From: Mycolicibacterium parafortuitum
GTDB lineage: Bacteria > Actinomycetota > Actinomycetes > Mycobacteriales > Mycobacteriaceae
Direction: 5' to 3'
Assembly: GCF_010725485.1 (NCBI RefSeq)
Contig: NZ_AP022598.1
Span: 1,674,001 to 1,738,000, forward strand
Length of the DNA stretch: 64,000 bases
In this document: positions 30,475 to 39,168 of the stretch, piece after piece
Layout of the letters: the number at the start of each line of letters is the position of its first letter
Position numbering within the stretch: position 1 is the stretch's first letter
The notes under the pieces: model-generated
Told to the model about the DNA's origin: nothing
Databases searched by the model: none
Seen by the model: only the letters and a program-made list of their open reading frames with translations
Translations under genes and position numbers: made by a program

Positions 30475-32160
30475 ATGACCGACGGTGCACATCTCGTCGT
30501 CGACGCGCTGGGACTCAACGGCGTATCGACGATCTACGGCGTGGTCGGGATCCCGATCACCGACGTGGCTCGGCTGGCCCAGGCGAGCGGCATCCGGTTC
30601 CTCGGCTTCCGGCACGAGAGCGCGGCCGGGCACGCCGCTGCGGCCGCGGGCTTCCTGACCGGCAGGCCTGGGGTGTGTATGACGGTGTCGGGCCCGGGAT
30701 TCCTCAACGGGCTGGTGGCGCTGGCCAACGCGACCACCAACTGCTTCCCGATGATCCAGATCGCCGGTTCCGGTGACCGCGCGGTGGTGGACCTGGGCCG
30801 CGGCGATTACGAGGAACTGGACCAGTACGCGGTCGCCCGGTCCCTGGCGAAAGCGGCGTACCGGGTCGACCGCGCCGCCGACATCGGGCTGGCGGTCGCC
30901 CGGGCGATCCGCACCGCGACATCGGGCCGACCCGGCGGCGTCTACCTCGACATCCCCGCCGCCGTGCTCGCCGAGGTCGTCGACGACGACATCGGCGCGG
31001 CGTCGCTGCGACGCGTCGTGGATCCGGCGCCGCTCCAGCTCCCGGCGCCCGACGCCGTCGCGCGTGCCGTCACGCTCCTCGCCGGCGCCCGCCGCCCGCT
31101 GATCGTGCTCGGCAAGGGGGCCGCCTACGCCCGCGCGGACGACGCGATCCGGCGCTTCGTCGAGACCGTCGGGATCCCGTTCCTGCCGATGTCGATGGCC
31201 AAAGGACTGCTGCCCGACGACCATCCCCAGTCGGTGGCGGCGGCCCGATCGCTGGCGATGCGGCAGGCCGACGTGGTGATGCTCGTCGGCGCGCGACTGA
31301 ACTGGCTGCTCGGCCACGGCGAGGCGCCGCAATGGAATCCGGACGCGCAGTTCATCCAGGTCGAGATCGACCCGGCGGAGCTGGACAGCAACCAGCCCAT
31401 CGCGGCGCCGCTGCTCGGCGACATCGGTTCGGTGATGGACGCGCTCAACCGCCACCCCGCCACGCCGGGGATCACCACACCGCACCCGTGGCGCGGCGCG
31501 CTGCACGCGAAAGTCGTCGAGAACAAGCTGAAGATGGCAGCACGGCTGGTCGCCGACACCGGAACCGGGCCGATGGGCTTCCACCCGGCGCTGCGCGCGG
31601 TGCGGGACGTGCTGTCGCAACACCGGGACGTCTACCTGGTCAACGAGGGCGCGAACACCCTGGACCTGACCCGCAACGTCGTCGACATGCACGTCCCGCG
31701 GCACCGGCTCGACTCCGGCACCTGGGGGGTGATGGGGGTGGGCCTGGGCTACGCGATCGCCGCGGCGGTCGAGACCGGGTCGCCGGTCGTCGCGATCGAA
31801 GGGGACAGTGCCTTCGGCTTCTCCGGGATGGAGATGGAGACCATCTGCCGGTACCGGCTTCCCGTCACCGTGGTGGTGTTCAACAACGGCGGCATCTACC
31901 GCGGCAACGACGCGAACCCGCTGTCCGACGATCCCGCGCCGACCCGGCTGCTGCAGTCGACCCGATATCACCGCCTCGCCGAATCCTTCGGCGCGGAAGG
32001 CTATTCGGTGACGACACCCGGAGAGCTCGAGTCCGCGCTGCAGACCGCGATCACCTCGGGCAGGCCCGCGCTCCTCGACTGCCTGATCGACCCGGCCGAC
32101 GGGACCGAGAGCGGACATCTGACCAACCTGAACCCGACCGTCGTGAAGGAGCCGGCATGA
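30475..32160 (+). CDS. oxcA: Oxalyl-CoA decarboxylase
   Basis: 561 residues. A ThDP enzyme of the acetolactate synthase superfamily: activating Glu48 in GFRHESAAGHAA, and the diphosphate site GDSAFGFSGMEMET followed by NNGG near residue 470. The segments TVSGPGFLNG and GDYEELDQY match oxalyl-CoA decarboxylases (OxcA in M. tuberculosis is Rv0118c). It converts oxalyl-CoA to formyl-CoA and CO2. Start ATG 30475; an upstream TTG at 30424 is possible but unsupported. The stop overlaps the ligase start as ATGA. Confidence 0.9.
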   Translation: MTDGAHLVVDALGLNGVSTIYGVVGIPITDVARLAQASGIRFLGFRHESAAGHAAAAAGFLTGRPGVCMTVSGPGFLNGLVALANATTNCFPMIQIAGSGDRAVVDLGRGDYEELDQYAVARSLAKAAYRVDRAADIGLAVARAIRTATSGRPGGVYLDIPAAVLAEVVDDDIGAASLRRVVDPAPLQLPAPDAVARAVTLLAGARRPLIVLGKGAAYARADDAIRRFVETVGIPFLPMSMAKGLLPDDHPQSVAAARSLAMRQADVVMLVGARLNWLLGHGEAPQWNPDAQFIQVEIDPAELDSNQPIAAPLLGDIGSVMDALNRHPATPGITTPHPWRGALHAKVVENKLKMAARLVADTGTGPMGFHPALRAVRDVLSQHRDVYLVNEGANTLDLTRNVVDMHVPRHRLDSGTWGVMGVGLGYAIAAAVETGSPVVAIEGDSAFGFSGMEMETICRYRLPVTVVVFNNGGIYRGNDANPLSDDPAPTRLLQSTRYHRLAESFGAEGYSVTTPGELESALQTAITSGRPALLDCLIDPADGTESGHLTNLNPTVVKEPA

Positions 32161-33545
32161 CCGTCGACCTGAGCGTCCACCCGCCCCGATCCACCGCACT
32201 GATCGTCGGCTCCGCCCGCGAAACGATCAGCTACGGACAACTCGACGCCGCGGTGTCCGGAGCCGCCCGCGCCCACACCGACCACGGGTTCCGTCGCGGC
32301 GACGTCATCGCGCTGACCGCCGCCAACACCGCCGAGTTCGTCGTCGACCTGCTCGGTGCGATCCGCGCCGGTCTGATCGTTGCGCCGATGGACCCCGCGC
32401 TACCGCAGTCGGGCACCCGGCAGCGGCTCGACCTGCTCGGCAGCCTGCGGCACGGCGGACCCGGAGGTCTCACCGACGACGACGCGATGGTCATGTTCAC
32501 TTCGGGCACCACGGGAATCCCGAAGATGGTGCCGTGGACCCGGCAGGCGATCACCGCATCGACGGCGTCGGTCGCGCGCACCTACGGACTCACCGAGGCC
32601 GATTCGACGGTCGCGGCGATGCCGCTGTTCCACGGCCACGGCCTGATCGCGACGCTGCTGACCAGCCTGACCGTCGGAGGCACCGTGCTGCTGCCCGCCG
32701 CAGGCCGGTTCAGCGCCCACACCTTCCGCGACGACCTGGCCGCCGCGAGGGCCACCTGGTACACCGCGGTCCCGACGGTTCATCGGATCGCCTTGACTAC
32801 CAGAGAAACTCGGCCCGGTGACACCACCAGGGCCGCCGCGGCGCTACGTTTCGTGCGCAGCTGCAGCGCACCGCTGGCACCCGAGACCGCAGCCGGTCTG
32901 GAGTCGGAGTTCGGGGTGCCGGTGCTCCCCGCCTACGGCATGACCGAGGCGACCCACCACGTCAGCGGCTGCACGCTCGGCGACACCACCGATGTGCGCC
33001 GCCGGAGCGTCGGCACACCCGCCGCGGCGACGGCGAGGATCGTCGACGGCGAGGTCTGGGTCACCGGTGCGGCCATCGCCCGCGGCTACCTCGGCGACCG
33101 GGCGCTCAGCAGCGGCACCTTCGTCGAAGGATGGTTGCGCACAGGCGATCTCGGCGCCATCGACGCCAGTGGAAACCTGTCCGTCACGGGCCGGATCAAG
33201 AACATCATCAACCGCGGCGGCGAGAAGATCTCGCCGGAACGGGTGGAACAGATACTCGCCGGATGCCCCGGCGTCGCGCAGGCGGCCGTCTTCCCGCTGC
33301 CTGACCCTGTGTACGGCGAGCGGGTCGGCGCCGCCGTCGTCGCGACACCGGGCATCCGGCCGACCACCGGTGAGCTCATCGCGGGCTGCCGCGGACGGCT
33401 CGCGAAGTACGAAGTGCCCGAGCACATCGCGATCGTCGACGCGTTACCGCTGACCGCCAAGGGCGACATCGACCGCGCCGCGCTGGCTCACTCCTCGAGC
33501 AACTCCCAGCTGTCGCTTTCGCCGACCGGCGCCGCCGTGACCTGA
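32157..33545 (+). CDS. Acyl-CoA synthetase, FadD7/oxalate-CoA ligase-like
   Basis: 462 residues. The adenylation P-loop FTSGTTGIPKMV, the AYGMTEATHHVSG motif, the hinge TGRIKNIINRGGEKISP and a lysine near the end (LTAKGDID) are all intact. Coupled to oxalyl-CoA decarboxylase, it most likely makes oxalyl-CoA from oxalate, as FadD7 (Rv0119) and plant AAE3 do. It is shorter than those (about 525 residues) because the stretch between PMDPALPQ and the P-loop is only about 30 residues. The final ~20 residues run antisense over the lipoprotein gene. Confidence 0.88.
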   Translation: MTVDLSVHPPRSTALIVGSARETISYGQLDAAVSGAARAHTDHGFRRGDVIALTAANTAEFVVDLLGAIRAGLIVAPMDPALPQSGTRQRLDLLGSLRHGGPGGLTDDDAMVMFTSGTTGIPKMVPWTRQAITASTASVARTYGLTEADSTVAAMPLFHGHGLIATLLTSLTVGGTVLLPAAGRFSAHTFRDDLAAARATWYTAVPTVHRIALTTRETRPGDTTRAAAALRFVRSCSAPLAPETAAGLESEFGVPVLPAYGMTEATHHVSGCTLGDTTDVRRRSVGTPAAATARIVDGEVWVTGAAIARGYLGDRALSSGTFVEGWLRTGDLGAIDASGNLSVTGRIKNIINRGGEKISPERVEQILAGCPGVAQAAVFPLPDPVYGERVGAAVVATPGIRPTTGELIAGCRGRLAKYEVPEHIAIVDALPLTAKGDIDRAALAHSSSNSQLSLSPTGAAVT

Positions 33546-34003
33546 AGTGTGCGGGTCTCGCCCTCCGGATCGGCGGCCACACAGTCGAACGTCGCGCCCA
33601 CCTCGACGGCCTTCAACCCGTCGCCGCAGTCCACCGTGACCTCGAAGCCCAGTTTGTCGGACACCTCGCCGGCGAGCGTCTGCGCGACCGACGGCAGATC
33701 GTAGAGCGTGTCCTTGGTCTCGAAGTCGACGTTGTAGTCGTCGTCCTTGATGGTCGCCGCGACACGCACCGTCTGGCCGCCGACGTCGGCGGTGCACTCC
33801 AGCGTGTCACCCTTCTTCGGGCTCGGCGACTGTTCGGGGCACTCCAGGCTGGAGACCTGCCGGCCGATCGAGGAGTAGCTGGTGTCGAGCTCCTTGGTGA
33901 TCTCGTCCTCGAGCTTCTGGTAGTCCAGACCCCCGCCGATCGAGAACGAGCACGCGGTCATCGTCAGCGCGGCGCCGCAGGAGATCAGCAGGTTCTTCAC
34001 CAT
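33488..34003 (-). CDS. DUF4333 lipoprotein
   Basis: 171 residues with a lipobox MTAC (Cys18) after a short hydrophobic leader, so a lipid-anchored exported protein. Two DUF4333-like halves contain cysteine pairs (SLECPEQ...LECTADV and VTVDCGD...FDCVAAD) with the same spacing. Common in mycobacteria, function unknown. A TACGAT hexamer (34012-34017) lies 8 nt before the ATG. Its last 58 nt overlap the ligase gene antisense. Confidence 0.9.
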   Translation of the reverse strand: MVKNLLISCGAALTMTACSFSIGGGLDYQKLEDEITKELDTSYSSIGRQVSSLECPEQSPSPKKGDTLECTADVGGQTVRVAATIKDDDYNVDFETKDTLYDLPSVAQTLAGEVSDKLGFEVTVDCGDGLKAVEVGATFDCVAADPEGETRTLQVTAAPVGESDSWELLEE

Positions 34004-34037
34004 GAATCAGGATCGTAAAGAGGCGCGGGGGCCGCGT

Positions 34038-34427
34038 CTACTGGAGATCTGCCAGGTCATCGGGGACATCCACGGCGTATCGGCGAAGGATCTCCAATGG
34101 CACGGTGTCGAGGGTGCGCTCGTGGGTCGAGGCGAGTACGACCGGGCAGGCGTGCCCGTCCTGATGTGCGCGCAGCCAGTTCCGTGCGGTGACGCACCAA
34201 CGGTCACCCGGCACCAGTCCGGGGAACCGGTAGGCCGGCATCGGGGTGGACAGATCGTTGCCGATGGAGCGCTGATGCGCCAGGAACTCCGCGGTGACGA
34301 CGCCGCAGATGGTGTGCAGGCCCAGGTCCTCGTCGCCGGTGCTGCAACACCCGTCACGGTAGAAACCGGTCAAAGGTTCGGTGCCGCAAGGCTCCAACGG
34401 TCCGCCCAGGACGTTTCGCTCCTCCAT
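34038..34427 (-). CDS. DUF2237 family protein
   Basis: 129 residues starting MEERNVLGG. Typical DUF2237 blocks are NVLGGPLEPC, TGFYRDGCCSTG, LGLHTICGVVTAEFL and PGDRWCVTA, with conserved Cys clusters. The family has no settled function; the cysteines suggest metal binding. The longer frame to 34469 is rejected because the family begins near NVLG. Confidence 0.88.
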   Translation of the reverse strand: MEERNVLGGPLEPCGTEPLTGFYRDGCCSTGDEDLGLHTICGVVTAEFLAHQRSIGNDLSTPMPAYRFPGLVPGDRWCVTARNWLRAHQDGHACPVVLASTHERTLDTVPLEILRRYAVDVPDDLADLQ

Positions 34428-34456
34428 CAGCCCAGTATCGCGTAGCGTCGCCCGGC

Positions 34457-35008
34457 ATGGGGTCGACACGGTATGCGGCTTTCCTGCGCGGGATCAACGT
34501 CGGCGGCCGCAACATGATCTCGATGGCCGATCTGCGTGCGCTGTTCACCGACGCCGGGTTCGCCGGCGTCACCACCTACATCCAGTCCGGCAACGTCGCG
34601 TTCGAGTTCGGCGGGCCGCGAAAGACCTTGGAGCCCGCCATCGAAGGGCTGCTGGCCGACCGGCTGGAGAGCCTTCCGGTGGTGGTCGTGCGGTCCCGGC
34701 GCGAGATGCGCGCGATCGTCGGGGACGCCCCGTCGGAGTTCGTCGCGCGCGCCGAGGACCACCACCGCGACGTGGTCTTCCTCAAGGCGCCGCTGACCGC
34801 CGAGGAGGCGATGGAGGTGGTCCAGCTGCGTGACGGTGTCGACCAGGCCTGGCCGGGGCCCGGCGTCGTGTACTTCACCCGGCTCAGCGCGGAGCGGACC
34901 AAGAGCAAGATGAACCGGATCGTCGGAACCCCGCAGTACCGGCTGATGACGATCCGGAACTGGGCCACGACGTCGAAGATGGCGGCGATCCTGGACGGCT
35001 CGGGCTGA
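34457..35008 (+). CDS. DUF1697 family protein
   Basis: 183 residues. The N-terminus YAAFLRGINVGGRNMI and later TYIQSGNVAFEF and RTKSKMNRI are diagnostic of DUF1697. Two ferredoxin-like halves are expected; function unknown. A TAGCGT hexamer (34443-34448) lies 8 nt before the ATG. It is divergent from the DUF2237 gene and converges on the CobW gene with a 1-nt gap. Confidence 0.9.
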   Translation: MGSTRYAAFLRGINVGGRNMISMADLRALFTDAGFAGVTTYIQSGNVAFEFGGPRKTLEPAIEGLLADRLESLPVVVVRSRREMRAIVGDAPSEFVARAEDHHRDVVFLKAPLTAEEAMEVVQLRDGVDQAWPGPGVVYFTRLSAERTKSKMNRIVGTPQYRLMTIRNWATTSKMAAILDGSG

Positions 35009-35009
35009 C

Positions 35010-36032
35010 TCAGATACTGAGCTTGCGGTACCGCTGTAGTCGCCGGATTCCTTGGGCGGCAGTAGTTCCGGTGACGGGCGTCAGCGCGGCCCGCAGGCGG
35101 TCCCGCACCGCGGCGGTGTCCAGGCCCATCCCGATTGCGACGAGACTGTTGGCCTCGGCGCGGGCCGGTGCGTCGGCGACGTGCACGGTCGGGCCGACCA
35201 CGTTGACGGTGTAGCGGCGTGTGGTCGAGCGGTAGCGCACCGCGATCGTGCCCTTCATCCGGTAGGCCCCGGGCGGTGGGTCGTCGAGCACGTCGAGCAC
35301 CGCCGCAGGATCGACGCAGCCGTCGCTGCGCACGGTCACCGAGTCCGCGTGCACGTGGTCGTGGTCGTGCTCGTGTGGCTCCGCGTCGAAGAACAGCTCA
35401 CGAAACGACAGCTGCCCGCTCTCCGGTTCGGCCGCCGCGATGTCGTAGAGCAGGGCCGGATCGATCCGTCCGGCCGTCGCGCCGACGACGTGGGCGTGCG
35501 GGTTCACCTCGTGCACCCGGCTCTCGATCCTGCCGAGCGCCTCGGCGCGCCCGGCGGCGGGGACCTGGTCGAGCTTGTTCACGACGACGAGCGTCGCGGC
35601 GCCGTAGCGGGCGGGCGGGGTCGCGTCCCGGTCGACGGTGTCGAAGTGGGTGGCGGCGTCGAGCACGTCGACGACACCCCCGGGCCGGACACCGTCGACC
35701 CCGCTGAACCGGATGATGCGTGACACCGCGACCGGATCGGCGAGCCCGCTCGACTCGACGATGATCGCGTCGAGTCGCAGCTTCGGGTCGGCCAGGCGCT
35801 CCAGCGCGACGTCCAACCCGCCCTCGTCGGGCAGGCAGCAGATGCAGCCGCCCGCGATCGAGGCCGGCTCGTCCACCTGCCCGGTCACCAGTCCGGCGTC
35901 CACATTGAGTTCGCCGAAGTCGTTGATGACCACGCCGATCCTGGCATTGGGGCTGCGCAGCACGTGATTGAGCAACGTGGTCTTGCCCGCGCCGAGATAG
36001 CCGGTCAGCGCGATGACGGGTATCGGCTGCAC
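35010..36032 (-). CDS. CobW/ZNG1-type GTP-binding metallochaperone
   Basis: 340 residues, GTG start with a TAACCT hexamer (36041-36046) 8 nt upstream. Walker A GYLGAGKTT (11-19), the metal motif C63-I-C65-C66, NKLD for guanine, a His/Asp-rich loop HEHDHDHVHAD and a C-terminal CobW domain are all present. Members deliver zinc or other divalent metals to client enzymes. No cobalamin biosynthesis gene is near, so a zinc role is more likely than CobW proper. I found no convincing Zur box upstream. Confidence 0.9.
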   Translation of the reverse strand: MQPIPVIALTGYLGAGKTTLLNHVLRSPNARIGVVINDFGELNVDAGLVTGQVDEPASIAGGCICCLPDEGGLDVALERLADPKLRLDAIIVESSGLADPVAVSRIIRFSGVDGVRPGGVVDVLDAATHFDTVDRDATPPARYGAATLVVVNKLDQVPAAGRAEALGRIESRVHEVNPHAHVVGATAGRIDPALLYDIAAAEPESGQLSFRELFFDAEPHEHDHDHVHADSVTVRSDGCVDPAAVLDVLDDPPPGAYRMKGTIAVRYRSTTRRYTVNVVGPTVHVADAPARAEANSLVAIGMGLDTAAVRDRLRAALTPVTGTTAAQGIRRLQRYRKLSI

Positions 36033-36092
36033 AGCAGGGCAGGTTACCGGGACCGGATGTGCGCATACCGCCCGGCGTGCCAGTCAGATCGG

Positions 36093-36098
36093 TAATAT
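36093..36098 (+). promoter_or_regulatory. TAATAT -10 element of the GGDEF gene
   Basis: A consensus-like TAATAT in the 109-nt divergent gap. It overlaps an in-frame ATG (36097), which therefore cannot be the translation start if transcription begins about 7 nt downstream. Confidence 0.55.
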
Positions 36099-36141
36099 GA
36101 CGCATTGCGCCACATTCGTCGGCGTATGGGGGGCAAGGCGC

Positions 36142-37776
36142 GTGCAGGGTGCTACCGCGGGGGACTTCGACCACGCTCCAGACCGCGACGCCGCCACCGA
36201 GATCCCCGCCCTGCACGCTCTGCTGCGCATCTCGGATGCGGTGCTGCGGGCGCACTACTTCGACGAGGTGCTCGAGGTCATTGCCGAGCAGGCCCGCGCG
36301 GCGCTGGACGCCGCCACGTTGTCGATCTGTCGGCTGGAGCAGGATCTGGCCGCGTTGCGGATCCTGCACAATTCCGGTGCGCTCGCCGCGGACGAGCAAC
36401 GCTGGCCGCAGGACGACCTCTACGAGATCACACCCGATTCGAGCATCAACACCAAGCTCGCGAAGGGCATCTCCTACGCGAATGCGGTCGAGGACGACGG
36501 CTGCCCGGAGGAGTCGCGGCAGTTGCTGACCCAGCTCGGAAAGGAGAGTGAGCTGGCGGTACCCGTCATGATCGGGGAGTCGATGTGGGGCACGTTGTGG
36601 GCCACCGGCACCAACGGGCGCCGCTTCGGTGACAGCGACATTCTGCTGCTGCAGGCGATCGCCGCGCAGACCGCGGTGGCGATCGGTCGCTCCGAGCTAC
36701 TGACCACGGTTTGGCGCTATGCGTTCGAGGATCCGCTGACCGGCATCGCGAACCGGCGGGCACTGGATCGGCATCTGGACCAGATCAACTGGGGCACAGA
36801 ATATCCGGTGGCTCTGGTGTGTGACCTGGACGGCTTCAAGCGGATCAACGACCGGGACGGGCACCCGGCGGGGGACCAGATCCTGCGCAGCGTCGCGTCA
36901 GGGCTGAGCCGCTTGACGAACACCATCGACGGCGCGGTCGCGGCGCGGCTGGGCGGCGACGAGTTCTGTGTGGTGCTGCCGGACGCCACCCTGGCGGCGG
37001 CACAGGTGTTCGCGATGGACGCCACCAAGGCCATCCGCGCCACACTCGACAGTGACGTCACGATGTCGTGGGGCGCCGCTGCGGTTGGCCGCGACATCCG
37101 CAGCGGCGACCAGTTGATCGCGGCCGCGGACGCCGCGCTGCGCGAGGCCAAACGCCAGGGCCCGGCGCGCTTCAGCACCGGGGTGACCACCTCGGTCGTC
37201 CAGGGCGGCATCGACAGCCGCGATCGCAACGCGATCAAACCACCTGGTGCCGAGGACCTTCCGGGAATCATGGTACGAATCCTGGACCATCAGAAAGGGC
37301 TGGCGATTCCGGCGGCGCTGGAGATCCTAGCGCTGCAGGTGCAGCAGGTCATCGGCACCGCGGCCTGGTCGATCTCCGAATGCGGTGAGAACCATGATTC
37401 GCTGCGGTCGGTGCGCAGCGTCGACGCCGTGTTCCGGCCGGATTCGGGGCTGTCGGTGCTGACCGAACTCGGCCCGCCGGTGTACTCGCTGAAGGACTAT
37501 CCGGCCACGGCGCGCGCGGTGCGGGAGGGCACGTGGTTCGTCGCCGCGACCGGACTGGAGGGGTCGGACCCCGCGGAGACCGCGCTGCTCGGCCGGCTCG
37601 GCTACAAGGCGGTCCTCGGTGTCGGCGTCCCGGCGGGACAGACCTGCTACCTGATCGAGTTCTTCTCCCACGACGGGTATCAGCAGCTCTTCGACATCGC
37701 GCCGATGGCGCAGGTGCTCGCGACCTACTGTGTTTCGCGGCTCAGCGAAAGCCGGCCGCACCACCGTCGAGCATGA
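36142..37776 (+). CDS. GAF-GGDEF-GAF diguanylate cyclase
   Basis: 544 residues. A GAF-like sensor (~20-190), a GGDEF domain with intact GGDEF at 271-275, FEDPLTGIANRRAL at its start and DLDGFKRIND, then a second GAF-like region (~370-535). c-di-GMP synthesis is expected. The inhibitory RxxD site is absent (IDGA at 262-265), so product feedback is unlikely. GTG 36142 follows a GGGGGGCAAGG ribosome site and a TAATAT -10. The last 35 nt overlap the convergent SDR gene. Confidence 0.9.
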   Translation: MQGATAGDFDHAPDRDAATEIPALHALLRISDAVLRAHYFDEVLEVIAEQARAALDAATLSICRLEQDLAALRILHNSGALAADEQRWPQDDLYEITPDSSINTKLAKGISYANAVEDDGCPEESRQLLTQLGKESELAVPVMIGESMWGTLWATGTNGRRFGDSDILLLQAIAAQTAVAIGRSELLTTVWRYAFEDPLTGIANRRALDRHLDQINWGTEYPVALVCDLDGFKRINDRDGHPAGDQILRSVASGLSRLTNTIDGAVAARLGGDEFCVVLPDATLAAAQVFAMDATKAIRATLDSDVTMSWGAAAVGRDIRSGDQLIAAADAALREAKRQGPARFSTGVTTSVVQGGIDSRDRNAIKPPGAEDLPGIMVRILDHQKGLAIPAALEILALQVQQVIGTAAWSISECGENHDSLRSVRSVDAVFRPDSGLSVLTELGPPVYSLKDYPATARAVREGTWFVAATGLEGSDPAETALLGRLGYKAVLGVGVPAGQTCYLIEFFSHDGYQQLFDIAPMAQVLATYCVSRLSESRPHHRRA

Positions 37777-38509
37777 TGGTCTGGGCGGTCACGAATCTCG
37801 CCTCGTCACTCAGCAGGAAGGCCACCGCGGGCCCGATGTCGAAGGTGACATCGCCCAAGCGTCCCAACGGAACCGAGCGGACGGTGCGCTCGTAGGTCTT
37901 CGGATCCCATTCGCGCCAGACGCTGATGCTCTCGGTCTCTGCGTACGGGCACACCACGTTGACCCGGATGCCGGTCTTGCCCCATTCCAGTGCGGCGACC
38001 TTCGACATCCCGCGGATCGCCTCCTTCGCGGCTGCGTAGGCTCCGAACTTCGGTAGACCGATTGTGCCCGAACCGGATCCGAGGTTGACGATGCTGCCCT
38101 CGCCGTTGTCGGCGAAGACCGGGTAGACCGCCTGCATCAGCTCGAACGTCGCTCGCGGGCCGACGTCGAAGACGAGGTCGTAATCCTCCCTGGTGATCTC
38201 ATGGAACGGCTTCGGCTCGTTGGTCGCGATCGCGTTGTTCACCAGACCGTGCACCGAGCCGAATGTGTCGACGGCCGTGCGGACAATACCTTGGGCGCAG
38301 TCGTTTTCACGTAAGTCGGCGGTGAGCGTCGCGACGGGGTGTCCCGCGTCGCGCAGCGCGTGGGCGGTCTCGTCCAACAGGTCTCCGTCGCGGTCGACGA
38401 GCAGCACCGACGCGCCCCGCAGCGCCACGGCGGTGGCGATGCCCTTGCCCACTCCTCGCGCGGCGCCGGTGATGATGACCGTCCGACCGGCCAGCAGCTG
38501 TGTGTCCAT
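37742..38509 (-). CDS. SDR family oxidoreductase
   Basis: 255 residues. TGAARGVGKG cofactor loop, NNA motif, catalytic Ser in NLGSGSG and YAAAKE active site, and a C-terminal LDGGAA. A FabG-like reductase or dehydrogenase of unknown substrate. ATG 38509 is preferred over ATG 38566 because a TACGGT hexamer (38517-38522) lies 7 nt upstream. The NNAI-x(4)-EPKPFHEI segment resembles SDRs of terpene or steroid metabolism, a weak hint. Confidence 0.9.
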   Translation of the reverse strand: MDTQLLAGRTVIITGAARGVGKGIATAVALRGASVLLVDRDGDLLDETAHALRDAGHPVATLTADLRENDCAQGIVRTAVDTFGSVHGLVNNAIATNEPKPFHEITREDYDLVFDVGPRATFELMQAVYPVFADNGEGSIVNLGSGSGTIGLPKFGAYAAAKEAIRGMSKVAALEWGKTGIRVNVVCPYAETESISVWREWDPKTYERTVRSVPLGRLGDVTFDIGPAVAFLLSDEARFVTAQTIMLDGGAAGFR

Positions 38510-38535
38510 GCCGGCAACCGTATCCGGGGACGCCG

Positions 38536-38563
38536 AAAGGCCGGACCGTATGGTCCGGCCTTT
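38536..38563 (-). terminator. 12-bp hairpin terminator of the collagen-like gene
   Basis: Arms 38536-38547 and 38552-38563 pair perfectly around a GTAT loop, with AAA/TTT at the base. It lies 38 nt downstream of the collagen-like stop and just upstream of the SDR promoter, so it would insulate the two. Confidence 0.65.
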
Positions 38564-38600
38564 CACGCGGTGAAGGGTTAGTTGGTCAGATTGTCAGGGG

Positions 38601-39083
38601 TCAGCCGACCGGGATGGTGGCGCAGCCGACGTTCGGGATACAGCCCGAGACGCCGTCAGGTCCGGCGGCGCCGCTGACGCCGCCCGGATTGGTGCTGCCC
38701 GCAACGCCACCCGGTCCGGCGGTGCCCGCCGGGCCGCCCGGAATGGCGCCGGTCGCGCCTTCGGGTCCTGCGGCACCGCTGACGCCGCCGGGGTTGGTGC
38801 TGCCGCTGACGCCACCGGGGCCGGCCTCGCCGGCGGGGCCGCCGGGGATCACGCCCGCGGCGCCATCAGGTCCGGCAACGCCACCCGGGCCGCCGGGGAC
38901 GGCACCGGCCGCACCGCCGGGGCCGACGGTTCCGATGTCGGCGCACGGGGTGCCGTCAGCGTTGAAGCACGGTGGCGGAGCCGGCTGCGCGAAGGTCAGG
39001 GGCGCGGTTGCGATGGCAGTCGCCGCGGCGCCCGCGAAGAGCATAGGTCCGAAAATTCCTAGAGCAGATGTCTTGTATCGCAT
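38601..39083 (-). CDS. Exported collagen-like Gly-rich repeat protein
   Basis: 160 residues. A signal peptide (hydrophobic 8-30, cleavage near TFAQP) precedes a Cys-bearing head (CFNADGTPC), about 95 residues of Gly-Pro-rich repeats (PGGVSG, AIPGGPAG, STNPGGVSGAAGP) and a Cys-bearing tail (CIPNVGC). The repeats follow a 35-residue unit. The layout suggests a secreted, disulfide-capped repetitive surface protein. Function unknown. No Shine-Dalgarno is seen before ATG 39083; a longer frame to 39206 would lose the signal peptide. Confidence 0.8.
   Translation of the reverse strand: MRYKTSALGIFGPMLFAGAAATAIATAPLTFAQPAPPPCFNADGTPCADIGTVGPGGAAGAVPGGPGGVAGPDGAAGVIPGGPAGEAGPGGVSGSTNPGGVSGAAGPEGATGAIPGGPAGTAGPGGVAGSTNPGGVSGAAGPDGVSGCIPNVGCATIPVG
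38662..38872 (-). repeat. 105-bp direct repeat in collagen-like gene
   Basis: The sequence around 38671 recurs about 105 bp later near 38776 with few mismatches, matching a 35-residue protein repeat; a degenerate further copy follows. Such a tract can expand or shrink by slippage or recombination. Confidence 0.6.
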
Positions 39084-39168
39084 GACAGAGAGGTTGCCGC
39101 GTGGCGCGCCGTTGAAACCACTTGAGTTATGAAGGTTTTCTAAATGAGCGCTGAGGCATGCTTGCGGT

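Noticed and set aside
36033..36141. Zur box upstream of the CobW-type gene
   Set aside because: The AT-rich TAATAT stretch has no extended dyad like the mycobacterial Zur consensus; it is better read as a -10 element.
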